Assembly: GCA_963932465.1 (NCBI GenBank) | Contig: OZ010791.1 | Coordinates: 321,404,283 to 321,468,282, forward strand | Length of the DNA stretch: 64,000 bases | Reading direction: 5' to 3' | From: Maratus speciosus | Lineage: Eukaryota; Arthropoda; Arachnida; Araneae; Salticidae | In this document: positions 41,460-52,149 of the stretch, in pieces | Numbering within the stretch: the first letter of the stretch is position 1 | Layout of the letters: each line of letters opens with the position of its first letter | Translations under genes and position numbers: made by a program | Notes under the pieces: generated by a model | Database searches by the model: none | What the model saw: the letters and a program-made list of their open reading frames with translations, nothing else | What the model was told of the DNA's origin: nothing

Positions 41460-44400
41460 CAATACTTGTAGAAAAAAGTCCTTCCGGCCAGTGCCGGAGG
41501 AAGAGGTAGCTTTCATAATCCTTATTTAAAAAAAGCCAAATTATATCATTCAAACACACGAAGCTCAATTTAGTGGAAACCGAATATAGGAGATTCAATA
41601 CTAATTTTTATCAATATAATGAATGAGAATTTCGCGAAATTAGTCAGCTTTATCCAAGCTGCTTTTCTTTAAAGTAACATATATTTGGCTGCCAAATTCG
41701 GCAATTTCTTAAAGTGCCTGTCATTTTAAGACAACATGGTGGATGAGGCTAAGCAGTGAACTTGGTCGAGACCTTAGTAATTGCTGTGCACATGCTCACT
41801 CACATCGGAATCGGTTAATATATAGGAGTGCTGTCGCATGCAAAAAAATCAGATTTTTCAAAATGTCACCCACAATAGAAATTGAAACTGCTATATCTGA
41901 GCCATTTTTTAAGGTAAAGACAAACAAAAAATGCTCCTGAATCCTTATATCAAGGTCAAATACTTAAGAAAGAAACCTTTTTCAATTTCTAATTTTTTTG
42001 CACCTCACTTTAAATATATATATTTTTTTTTAATTTAATGGTCGCCATTTTGAAACAAGATGGCTGATGAATTTGGCCAGCGAACTTGGTCGAGGTGTTG
42101 ATGTATACTATCCACATGCCTTCTTACATCGAAATAGGCGAATACGTGTGTTATCGCGTGACAAATGCAAGATCGTTTCAAAATGTTAGCCATGCTAGAA
42201 ATTCAAAGTGCTATAAATCAACCATTTTTTAAGATATAAACAAAAGAACAAATTTTCAGAAACAAAAACTGCTCCGGAATCTTTGTATCAAGGCCAAACA
42301 CATAAAAAAATCTTTTTCATTTTCCAATTGTTTAATACCTCATTTTGAATTTTAAATTTAATTTTTTTTAAATGGCAACCCTTTTGAAACAAGATGGCGA
42401 ATGAAGCTGGCCAACGAACTCGGTCGAGACATTGGCATGTACTATGTACAGACCAAGTTACATCCAAATAGCTTCATAATTACGCCTGTTATCGCGTGAC
42501 AAAAATCAGGTCGTTTTAAAATGTCAGCCACAAGAGAAATTCAAAATGCTATAACTCAGCCATTTTTAAAGATATAGACGAAACAAAAACTGCTCCGGAA
42601 TCTTTGTATAAAGGTCAAATGCATAAGAAAAATATATTTTTCCATTTCCAAATTTTGGTAACACATTTCAAATTTTAAATTTTTTTTTAAATTTTAAATG
42701 GCCGCCATTTTGAAACAAAATGTCGGATGAAGCTGGCCAACGAACTCGGTCGAGACATTGGTATGTACTATGTATAAACGAAGTTACATCCAAATCGGTT
42801 CATAAATACGCCTTTTACTCAGCTTTTTTTTTTAGATATAGACGAAAGAAAAACTGTTCCGGAATCTTTGTATTAAGGTCAAACACATACAAAAAAAATC
42901 TTTTTCACTTTCCAATTTTTTGGTATCTCATTTAAATTTTTTTTAATTTTTAATTTTTTTAAATGGCCACCATTTTTAAACAAGATGGCGGATAAAGCTG
43001 ACCAACGAACCCGGTCGAGACATTGGTATGTACTATGTACACACCAAGGTACATCCAAGTCGGTTCATAAATACGCCTGTTATTACGTGAGAAAAATCAG
43101 GACGTTTCAAAATGTCAGCCACGCTAGAAATTCAAAATGCTATAACTCAGCCATTTCTTAAGATATAGACGAAACAAAAACTGCTCCCGAATCTTTTTAT
43201 CAAGGTCAAACACATATGAAAAAAATATTTTTTCAATTTTTAATTTTTTGGTACTACATTTCAAATTTAAATTTTTCTTAAAAATTTAAATGGCCACCAT
43301 TTTTAAACAAGATGGCGGATGAAGCTGACCAACGAACCCGGTCGAGACATTGGTATGTACTATGTATAAACAAAGTTACATCCAAATCGGTTCATAAATA
43401 CGCCTTTTATCGCGTGACAAAGTTCAGGACGTTTCAAAATGTCAGCCATGCTAGAAATTCAAAATGCTATAACTCAGCCATTTTTTAAGATATAGACGAA
43501 ACAAAAACTGCTCCGAAATCTTTGTATAAACGTTAAATACATAAGAAAAAATATTTTTCCATTTTCAATTTTTTGGTACCACATTTCAAATTTTAAATTT
43601 TTAAAAAAATTTTAAATGGCCCCCATTTTGAAACAAAATGGCGGATGAAGCTGGCCAACGAACTCGGTCGAGAGATTGGTATGTACTATGTACACACTGA
43701 ATTACATCCAAATCGGTTCATAAATACGCCTTTTATCGCGTGACAAAATTCAAGACGTTTCAAAATGTCAGCCACGCTAGAAATTCAAAATGCTATAACT
43801 CAGCCATTTTTTTAGATATAGACGAAACAAAAACTGCTCCCGAATCTTTTTATCAAGGTCAAACACATATGAAGAAAATATTTTTTCAATTTTTAATTTT
43901 TTGGTACCACATTTCAAATTTAAATTTTTCTTAAAAATTTAAATGGCCACCACTTTTAAACAAGATGGCGGATGAAGCTGACCAACGAACCCGGTCGAGA
44001 CATTGGTATGTACTATGTATAAACGAAGTTACATCCAAATCGGTTCATAAATACGCCTTTTATCGCGTGACAAAATTCAGGACGTTTCAAAATGGCAGCC
44101 ACGCTAGAAATTCAAAATGCTATAACTCAGCCATTTTTTAAGATATAGACGAAACAAAAACTGCTCCGAAATCTTTGTATAAACGTCAAATACATAAGAA
44201 AAAATATTTTTCCATTTTCAATTTTTTGGTACCACATTTCAAGTTTTAAATTTTTAAAAAAATTTTAAATGGCCCCCATTTTGAAACAAAATGGCGGATG
44301 AAGCTGGCCAACGAACTCGGTCGAGAGATTGGTATGTACTATGTACACACTGAATTACATCCAAATCGGTTCATAAATACGCCTTTTATCGCGTGACAAA

Positions 44401-45215
44401 ATTCAAGACGTTTCAAAATGTCAGCCACGCTAGAAATTCAAAATGCTATAACTCAGCCATTTTTTAAGATATAGACAAAACAAAAACTGCTCTGGAATCT
44501 TTGTATAAAGGTCAAATACATAAGAAAAAAATATTTTTCCATTTTTAATTTTTTGGTACCACATTTCAAGTTTTAAATTTTTTTAAAAATTTTAAATGGC
44601 CGCCATTTTGAAACAAAACCGCGGATGAAGCTGGCCAACGAACTCGGTCGAGAGATTGGTATGTACTATGTACACACTGAATTACATCCAAATCGGTTCA
44701 TAAATACGCCTTTTATCGCGTGACAAAATTCAGGACGTTTCAAAATGTCAGCCACGCTAGAAATTCAAAATGCTATAGCTCAGCCATTTTTTAAGATATA
44801 GACGAAACAAAAACTACTCCGGAATCTTTGTATAAAGGCCAAATACATAAGAAAAAAATATTTTTCCATTTTTAATTTTTTGGTACCACATTTCAAGTTT
44901 TAAAAATTTTTAAAAATTTTAAATGGCCGCCATTTTGAAACAAAACGGCGGATGAAGCTGGCTAACGAACTCGGTCGAGACATTGGTATGTACTATGTAC
45001 ACACCGAATTACATCGAAATCGGTTTATAATTACGGGAGTTACAGTGTGACATACGTCAGATATATATATATATATATATCAATTTTGAACGGAAGGTGG
45101 TTTCGGGGTCTGGGGGTCATGATCGATGAAAATGTACCAAAATTTTTTGAAATCGCTTTCCTCCGAACGGTTGCAATAGGTAGCTTTTTTGTAAAGAAAG
45201 CTACCTAAAACTGGT
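41460..45215 (+). mobile_element. Family B element with ~327-bp internal array, copy 1
   Basis: 5' side: CTTCCGGCCAGTGCCGGAGG hairpin, then AGGTAGCTTTC (41504-41514). 3' side: (AT)n at 45060-45080, a GGAAGGTGGTTTCGGGG block, then AGGTAGCTTT (45178-45187), short loop, AAAGCTACCT (45197-45206), AAAAC. The 5' motif is the reverse complement of the hairpin's second arm. The layout equals family C (7345-9136), including the (AT)n tract and last ~130 bases. No coding capacity: frames at 41743, 42720 and 43740 translate the repeat. Confidence 0.75.
41700..45060 (+). repeat. ~327-bp tandem array, about ten units, with dimeric higher-order pattern
   Basis: The core ATGGCGGATGAAGCTG recurs near 42057, 42390, 42717, 42981, 43309, 43634, 43962, 44288, 44616 and 44943 (first, degenerate, 41736). 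Most spacings are 325-333; one unit (42717-42981) lost ~63 bases. Units at 43309 and 43962 share CCAACGAACCCGG and TATAAAC; units at 43634 and 44288 share GGCCAACGAACTCGGTCGAG followed by AGATTGG. That alternation implies recent amplification of a ~654-bp dimer. Outer units are more diverged than inner ones. Confidence 0.93.
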
Positions 45216-45907
45216 ATTCAAATATCCTCAGGAACAGAAAATCTGCGTGAGTGTTACTATACTGCATATACATACAGAAATAATACATTTTGCTATTTTT
45301 AAAAAGAGTTCTGGAGATTTTTCCCTTGTTTAAAGAAAAGTTAAATGAAATATATGTTTATACACAGTACAAAATATTGCTTATAGACAACTTTCTTTAA
45401 AATATCTAATTGCAATTATATATAACAGTTATAGAAATATTTTTCTAGATATTAGAGATAGTTTATAAGAGATAAACACATGAAAATTGTTGATATCTAT
45501 ATGAGGTCCCATATAGGGTGTAAACATGGCATCGTGCTACAAAATCTTATTTCGTATCGGCATCGGTCAGGAATAAATTCCTTTTATCACAAAATGTCCA
45601 GTTACAAATTAAAAAAATTGTATTAAAACACATAATTGTGCAACATGGCATTATGTGGAGTATATTATTGTGCAATTAGTTAAATAATTTTTAATTAAAA
45701 TTTACAAAAATTAGTTAACAACATGATCTTTTAAACCTCTTCGGAAGGCAATAAATATATCTAGATTAAGATTAATTCATAAGACAATTCAAAACTGTTT
45801 TGTGATCCAAAGCTATCAACTAAAAAGGCAACACAAATATTTGAAGTCCTATGCAGAGTAAAGACTAAATAGCTTACAGAAGGATTTTCGAAATGGTTGG
45901 CCTGAAA
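45216..45907. other. Unassigned AT-rich spacer
   Basis: No feature recognised. The 60-aa minus frame at 45761-45943 runs into the family A head and is not a gene. Confidence 0.4.
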
Positions 45908-46118
45908 GTAAAACAAGTGGGTAAGTGTGATCACAGATCTCACAGAGGGTTTCGTTTAATATTCCTTTAAAAAAACTTTATCCTTTTGAAAAATTTGTTA
46001 GTTCCACATTTCGCAACCAGGGGCGCACTCTATTCTAAACAAACATCTATCCGAACGAAACTCCATTTTACATACTATCCGTATATATATTAGTCGAAGG
46101 GATTGGGCCCATAGCAAT
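45908..46118 (+). mobile_element. Family A, 5'-end-only copy
   Basis: GTAAAACAAGTGGGTAAGTG to GATTGGGCCCATAGCA, matching 58371-58579, then an abrupt change to unrelated sequence. It includes the subterminal motif AGAGGGTTTCGTTT (45945-45958 region). Only the first ~210 bases are present, with no array or 3' hairpin. Confidence 0.9.
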
Positions 46119-46849
46119 TCATTCATGAAATAAAATTGTTTTATATATATATATATATATCAATTTCTGCAGAACTGAAACATTCTCCTCCAAAGAAGTG
46201 ACTATTACGCGAAATTTTCCAATATATTAAAATGTTTTTGTCATAAAATGTGAAAGCATAATAACTTATTGCAAAACTGAAATACACATTCAGTTTTTTT
46301 TTTTTTTTTACAGATTAGTGTTACAAAATTAAAATTGTCGTGATTCTGTTCTTAAAGATGAAAATTAATTGTTAATACTTAAGAGTTGTTTTTAATTTTC
46401 TTTAAAAAAGTACAGCTAATGAAATCGTATTTTTTTTTTACATTCTAAATAAGTTATTTTTTTAACTATTTAACAATTATTACTATAAAATCTAATTTTT
46501 TGTACATTCGAAATAAAAACATTGAACAAATTTTTATTTTTAATGTAATCATTCCGTTTGTTTTTAGTGTGTAACAAATAAAATATAATAAACAATAATC
46601 TTGCAATGTACGCGTAACTTTCACATTGATTTCTATTTCATCATTAACTTTTTCAACTTTGGTGGCCTTATAATAAACATGCGTTTTCATTTACTCTTAT
46701 CCCTTCATTCATGTTTCAGTAATAAAATAGTATCGTTTATTAACGATATAAAAAAGTACGTTTAAAGCTTCATAAATCATTCCTGCGATTTTTGTTTAAA
46801 AGATGAGTTTCATTCTTTTAAACTTAAATAAGAACGAAAGATATTTTGT
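46119..46849. other. AT-rich spacer with (AT)n
   Basis: (AT)n at about 46142-46160, a T run near 46297-46310, otherwise no feature. The 74-aa minus frame at 46466-46690 is composition-driven. Confidence 0.45.
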
Positions 46850-47612
46850 CCAGTATGAATTATGAAACGCTTTCCAAAACACATTCAGTTCACAGTTTAT
46901 TATGGTAAAAGATAATGTCTAAACAAACACTTTTGAAAATTCATAATGCATTTGCAAACGCAATTCCTGCATTTACCAATAGTAGTTTTAAAAATAACAT
47001 ATTTGTTTAGTGCAGCCCTGTATAAGATCTATAGAATTGCAATCATACTACATAGTATGCTAAAAGTTAGTTCAGTTAAACGCACAGCACAGTTGAAAAT
47101 TCTCATTCAGCAATTTCCGTAGGTAAACGGAAATGTAGTTGAGAATTTTTGGCAGTCCTGTATATGATCTATAGAATTTATAAACACCAAGTAAGATTAA
47201 AAAAATAGTTACATTTAAAAACGTATGCCACAACTGACAACCAGCAATTATTGCTCGTCCACAGTACTCTAGGCAAATTTTTGAGTGTCCCTGTAAATGA
47301 ACGATAAATTCTATGCATTTCATATTCTACAGTAAGCTCCTTTTAGTACACCTCAAAGATACGTATAAATTCCAATAGGTTTTAAATAGTGTAACATCAT
47401 TAAAACACACCGTAAACGATTTTTCTCACATAGACTGTAATATAACGGAATTCTTTTGAATGTCCCTGTAAATGAACCGTAAATGCTACACACTCCATTT
47501 TCAATACCGAACATGCCATGATACACTCAAGTAACATATATAACTTTCATGGCAATCGGAGTATATTTACGCGAGTTGGAGCACGAACAAACCAAATTCA
47601 TAAACACTTGTG
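46850..47612 (-). repeat. Family R copy, inverted
   Basis: On the minus strand from 47612: GTGTTTATGAATTTGGTTTG, GTATTGAAAATGGAGTGTGT, TTTACAGGGACATTCAAAAG, then units with ACAGGGACACTC, ACAGGACTGCC and ACAGGGCTGCAC starts on plus-strand coordinates near 47460, 47290, 47150 and 47010, and GTTTTGGAAAGCGTTTCATA near 46870. The 83-aa frame at 47072-47323 is within the units. Confidence 0.72.
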
Positions 47613-49738
47613 GAGTAAACATTCAAACCATGCTTTCTCCTTTAGATATAAATTTTCAAAAAACACAAAAAACTGCTAAATTAGAAAATAACTTTTATTT
47701 AATTCTAATTTTTATTGTGTAATTTTATTACTGATTATTAGAAATAACTGCAAGCGTGCATAAGATATTAAACCTAAAGCAAATTAATAAAATGCATTTA
47801 ATATTTGTGGAGCAAACATGCAAACCATGCTTTCTCCTTTAGATACAAATTTTCAAAAAACACAAAAAACTGATAAATAAGAAAATAACTTGTATTTAAT
47901 TCCCATTTTTATTGTGTATTTTTAGTACTGTTTATTAGAAAGAATTGCAAGCATACCTAAGATATTAAACATAAAACAAATTAATAAAATGCATTTAATA
48001 TTTGGAGAAATCACGTTTTGACCGAATTCAGAGGAGGAAACATGTTTCGATTGTTTGACAAGTGGATAAAACGCTTTTTGAATGAAATAAGTTCTAACTC
48101 ACAAATAATACAATAGCATTATTTTATTTGAATAAATACCGAATTCCAGTTGATTATTGTTAAAATAAAATGACAGATTATGGTACCTAGTAGTATTCAT
48201 TAAATATTTACTAAATAAATACTCGTTTGCCAGAAATTCAAATTTTAAAACCAATATCTTCATCTGGACAGTTATACACACCCCCTTCTTCTTTATTGCA
48301 GGCTTAACAATCATGGATAACGTGGTTGTATCGTTTGAATACATCATCAGGTTGATTTCGCCACTCTTCACTATACATTACCTTCAAAAGTTTTTTAACA
48401 TCTTTGTTCTTTTCAACTGGTATGGCGTGGCTAAGAGGAAGATATTCTAAAACAACCCTTTAAACAAGGCAACAGTAACTCCCTTTTTAAGAAGATTTAC
48501 ATCATATTGTTCATTTAGATCTTGAAATCTATAATTCTGGAAGACTTTAACTTTAACAATTCTCTTATTTTTTTTCTAAAACAATCCGTTTCAATTGTGA
48601 TATGTATGGTAAGTTTCGAAAGTACACATTAAGTGACAACTGTGATTGGCAGACTGGAGAAATCACTGCTTGATTGAATGCAGGCTTTGGAGGAAACACT
48701 CTTTGATTGAAACGTCAAGTTTTAAAATTGATTTATAATCGGAGAAAAATATTTTTTAGTAAAAAATACCATTTATTTCTGTGCAATTTAACACAGAGTT
48801 CATAAAAATAACAATAACTCATTTTTTATTTTTTTGTGAGAAAACACGGTTTGAATGTTTGCTCCACATTTGGAGAAATCACGTTTTGACCGAATTCAGA
48901 GGAGGAAACATACTTTAATTGTTTGACAAGTGGATAAAACGCTTTTTGAATGAAATAACTTCTAACTCACAAATAATACAAAAGCATTATTTTATTTGAT
49001 TATTGACTTCAGTTGATTATTGATAAAACAAAACGACAGATTATGGTACATAGTACTATTCACTAAATATTTACTAAATAAATACTCGTTTGCCAAAAAT
49101 CCACTTCAAATTGTTAAGACCAATATCTTCATCTAGACAGTCACACACTTCCCCCTCGTCTTCATTGCAGGCTGGTAAATCATGGATAATGTGGTTATAC
49201 CATTTGAAGGTATCATCAGGTTGATTTCGCTACTGTTCATTATACATTACCTTCAAGTTTGTCAACATTTTTTTTCTTTTCAACTGTTATGGCGTGGCTA
49301 AGAGGAAGAGATTCTAAAACAAACCTTTGACCACGGGCAACAGTAACTCCCTTTTTAAGATTTACACCATATTCTTCACTTAGATCTTGAAATCTATAAT
49401 TCTGGAAGCCTTTAACCTTAACAGTTCTCTTATTTTTCTCTAAAACAATCCGTTTCAATTGTGATATGTATGGTAGATTTCGAAAGTACACATTAAGTGA
49501 CAACTGTGATTGGCAGACTGGAGAAATCACTGTTTGACTGAATGCAGGCTTTGGAGGAAACACTCTTTGATTGAAACGCCAAGTTTTAAAATTGGTTTAT
49601 AATAGGAAAAAAATTTTTTTTGTTAAAACAACCGGTTATTTCTGTGCAATTTAACAAAGAGTTCATAAAACTTACAATAACTTATTTTTTATTTTTTTTG
49701 TGAGAAAACACGATTTGAATGTTTGCTCCTCACTTTTC
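47610..49738. mobile_element. TIR element (GTGGAGCAAACATTC ends) with stacked partial duplications
   Basis: Left GTGGAGTAAACATTCAAACC at 47610, repeated at 47808 (198-bp tandem unit). Right end on the minus strand GTGGAGCAAACATTCAAACC at 48866 and a second, slightly changed, at about 49738. The internal part (TTTGGAGAAATCACGTTTTG onward) is tandemly duplicated with period 868 (48001 and 48869). So both the left terminal and the right internal parts are doubled. A related GGAGAAATCAC...GGAGGAAACA motif also occurs at 48658 and 49520. Superfamily not recognised. Confidence 0.7.
49130..49563 (-). pseudogene. Unrecognised ORF in the 868-bp unit (and its decayed twin at ~48260-48710)
   Basis: The frame 49563-49240 (107 aa) reads MFPPKPAFSQTVISPVCQSQ then LSLNVYFRNLPYISQLKRIV, KGFQNYRFQDLSEEYGVNLK, VARGQRFVLESLPLSHAI; after a stop the sequence continues WYNHIIHDLPACNEDEGEVC and DCLDEDIGL. 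The upstream unit encodes MFPPKPAFNQAVISPVCQSQ and the same next ~25 residues, then stops. Composition is less biased than neighbouring DNA and the amino-acid pattern looks like real former coding sequence. A similar FPPLNSVKT.FLQ string is encoded near 48870-48905, hinting at a repeated protein motif. I do not recognise the family. Confidence 0.45.
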
Positions 49739-50094
49739 AACTATGCTGAAAAGTGTTAAAAAGGAGGCTACTTATACCATTCAATTATTTATGATAAAAC
49801 AAGGATCTTGTAAATTTGTCACGGTCCACTTAATTCTGTTATAGTCGTTATACAATATTTTGCAAAAGTTTTCATAAAATATTGCGCAATTTATTGCAAA
49901 AATATTAGTTTGCAAATAGTTACTGCATATTCGTTAGATATCGGTATTTTCCCTTCCTGAACAGCCACATAAACTAAAAACAATTTACGTCAAAATTAAA
50001 TTGAAATCCGGCCCAAAAGAGTTAATAAACTGTTTAATTAAATTAGTAAATGCAAATATCACGCTTCATGTGAGAAAAGGGTTTAAAAAAGTGT
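49739..50094. other. Unassigned AT-rich spacer
   Basis: No feature recognised. Confidence 0.4.
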
Positions 50095-50521
50095 AAGGCT
50101 GTTCTTTGCTGTTTTGCTCATCAAGCGCAAAACAAAATGAGACATTTATAGATTCATTTTTTAACGGAAAAAAAATATGAAACTGGAAGAGTTGATTACA
50201 GAAGCGATTTGGAATCGAACTGTGTTTACCATTTTTTGATCAATAAGTTAACTATTGAGTTATAAGCGATTTTGATCACATGACAAACACACTTTCACCC
50301 TTACTTGAGTGACTATTCTTCTTTCGCGCTGAAATTCGATTCAAACCGCCCACTTTGACAGTATTTTCTGAAATATCTATTGCGTTTGCAAATAAAACAG
50401 AAAAAACAATTCTTTTACATAGTTTCTGAAAAACAACACCTGCTAGTTTCATGCATTTCCGAACAAAAATTATTTAAAATTTATGTCATAAAGCTGACCT
50501 TTTGGATTTGAGAACAGCCTT
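50095..50521 (+). mobile_element. 427-bp MITE with AAGGCTGTTCT/AGAACAGCCTT ends
   Basis: Perfect 11-bp inverted ends at 50095-50105 and 50511-50521. The body matches 34838-35254 throughout. More diverged relatives: 26226-26641 (inverted) and 61830-62110. No coding sequence; flanking duplication not evident. Confidence 0.85.
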
Positions 50522-51531
50522 AATCTCGATATATAATTCATTACCCAATACTATAAAACGAATTTTAACATCATATATATAAATCTTAAAATACCATTTA
50601 AAAAAAAAAAAATTGTTTAATAAAACTCAGTCAGAAACTTAATTAATTCTGCTACTTACGAGATCTCGCTTTGATGGTTTAAAATTTGAAAGTACGTACT
50701 TATTCAGCAGTAAGATTTTTTTCCCATCCTTTTGAAAATAAACTCTATTTGCACGTCCTGTCCTTTTCTGTTAATCAATTCGTTTAGTGGATCAAACTTA
50801 ATGCGATTTCGTTGCGAAGTTTCTTCGATTCTTTTTTAACTTATTGGAATTAGAAAACAGAGTTTCTAAGTCCCAAACGTGCAGTGCTTGAATTACCATA
50901 TTGAATGCAACATTGTTTACTTTGCGAGGGATAAGATTTAAAATTAGATGCGTTTGTCAGGGAATATCGTTATTTTATGTATTTAAAATCCACTTCTGAG
51001 AATTCTTCTCATTTTTTTTAAGAAAAAGTAATTTAAGTATGTTTCTCTTTCAAAATAGATAAACACGCCAGGAGATGTTAATTAGTAAAGGAGGTTTGTG
51101 GCTATTGGTGAGAAAAGATATAGAAAGTTTTTATAGAAAAACAGGTCTTTATATAGATTTTGTTGAAACGTATCTGCTTTAACTAGTTAAAAAGTATTGG
51201 CAACTTTTGATTAAAATGGTTTAAAGATTGAAAAAAAAAACGTGAACATTATATAAAAACAATAGTTTTATCTTACGTAAAATTTTAAAAATTAGAATCT
51301 CACTACGGTTTTTTCAAACACGATAAATAATTAAAATTAAAATATTTGCTGCAACTACTTACATAAAAACAAAATTTTATAAACTGGTGGTAAGTATACA
51401 GCCATGGTCTTTAAGAGATTATAAATAACAGTTTGTAAACTTACATTTAAACAATTCATCCGTCGAAACAATGAAAAGTAAATCTTAGTAATATTCCTCC
51501 CTATGAGAATATTTGGATTTATAAAATCAAT
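50522..51531. other. Unassigned AT-rich spacer
   Basis: No gene or repeat recognised. Confidence 0.4.
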
Positions 51532-51535
51532 TTAA

Positions 51536-51745
51536 CCCTTTCAGGGCCAAGGAACGTTTATTCGTAAAATGCTGACATGTGTGAACGACACCAGAATGTA
51601 CAAACAAATTTATTTCAAAATAAGCAAAAGCTTTTGTTGACGTACTTAATAAAACGGAAATTTTCATTCCAATATTCTGGTGCCAATGTTGCATTTAGGA
51701 ATTAAAATTAGGTGGTCCAAAAATGAACCACCGTTCTTGAAGGGG
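51536..51745. mobile_element. 210-bp piggyBac-type MITE
   Basis: TTAA at 51532-51535 and 51746-51749. Left end CCCTTTCAGGGCCAAGGAAC; right end on the minus strand CCCCTTCAAGAACGGTGGTT. Shared CC(C)TTCA and a GAACG string within the first 20 bases. A TTAA duplication and C-rich short TIRs fit a piggyBac-derived MITE. Confidence 0.8.
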
Positions 51746-51749
51746 TTAA

Positions 51750-52149
51750 TGGAGGCAGAATGTACAAAATTATACAAAAATTTGACCACTTAGATGTCAT
51801 CTGGTACGCTTTTAAATAGTAATGATTATACTATTCTGTACTTTAGGTTATGTTTCTTTTCATTATTTACTGTTCAAACGCACTTCATAATGGCGTTTTA
51901 CTGATTCTTAAAATCGATAAGTGCATTGATGCGATAATTGAAATTCTAATATTTCGCAACAGTATAATCCGAAAGATTGCCAATTTTCTCTTCTGTAGGG
52001 GAAGATGTTGTACCTAAGCCCTATTTTGACATTTTAACTTTTGATTTAATTAAAATAGGTAAATATGAAATATAAAACTATTTGCTTGTCATTTATCATG
52101 TTCTGCTTCCCTCATAATCTTCATGAACTCTAATTTTAGGCGAATCATA
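51750..52149. other. Unassigned spacer
   Basis: No feature recognised. Confidence 0.35.

Noticed and set aside
42720..43934. ORFs in the 42-45 kb array (and 62509-62918, 63728-63937 on the minus strand)
   Set aside because: They are translations of the 327-bp unit; different units break the frame at different positions.
41700..45060. Possible CRISPR array because of regular repeats
   Set aside because: Units are ~327 bp head-to-tail with no short repeat plus unique spacers; eukaryotic satellite-like array.
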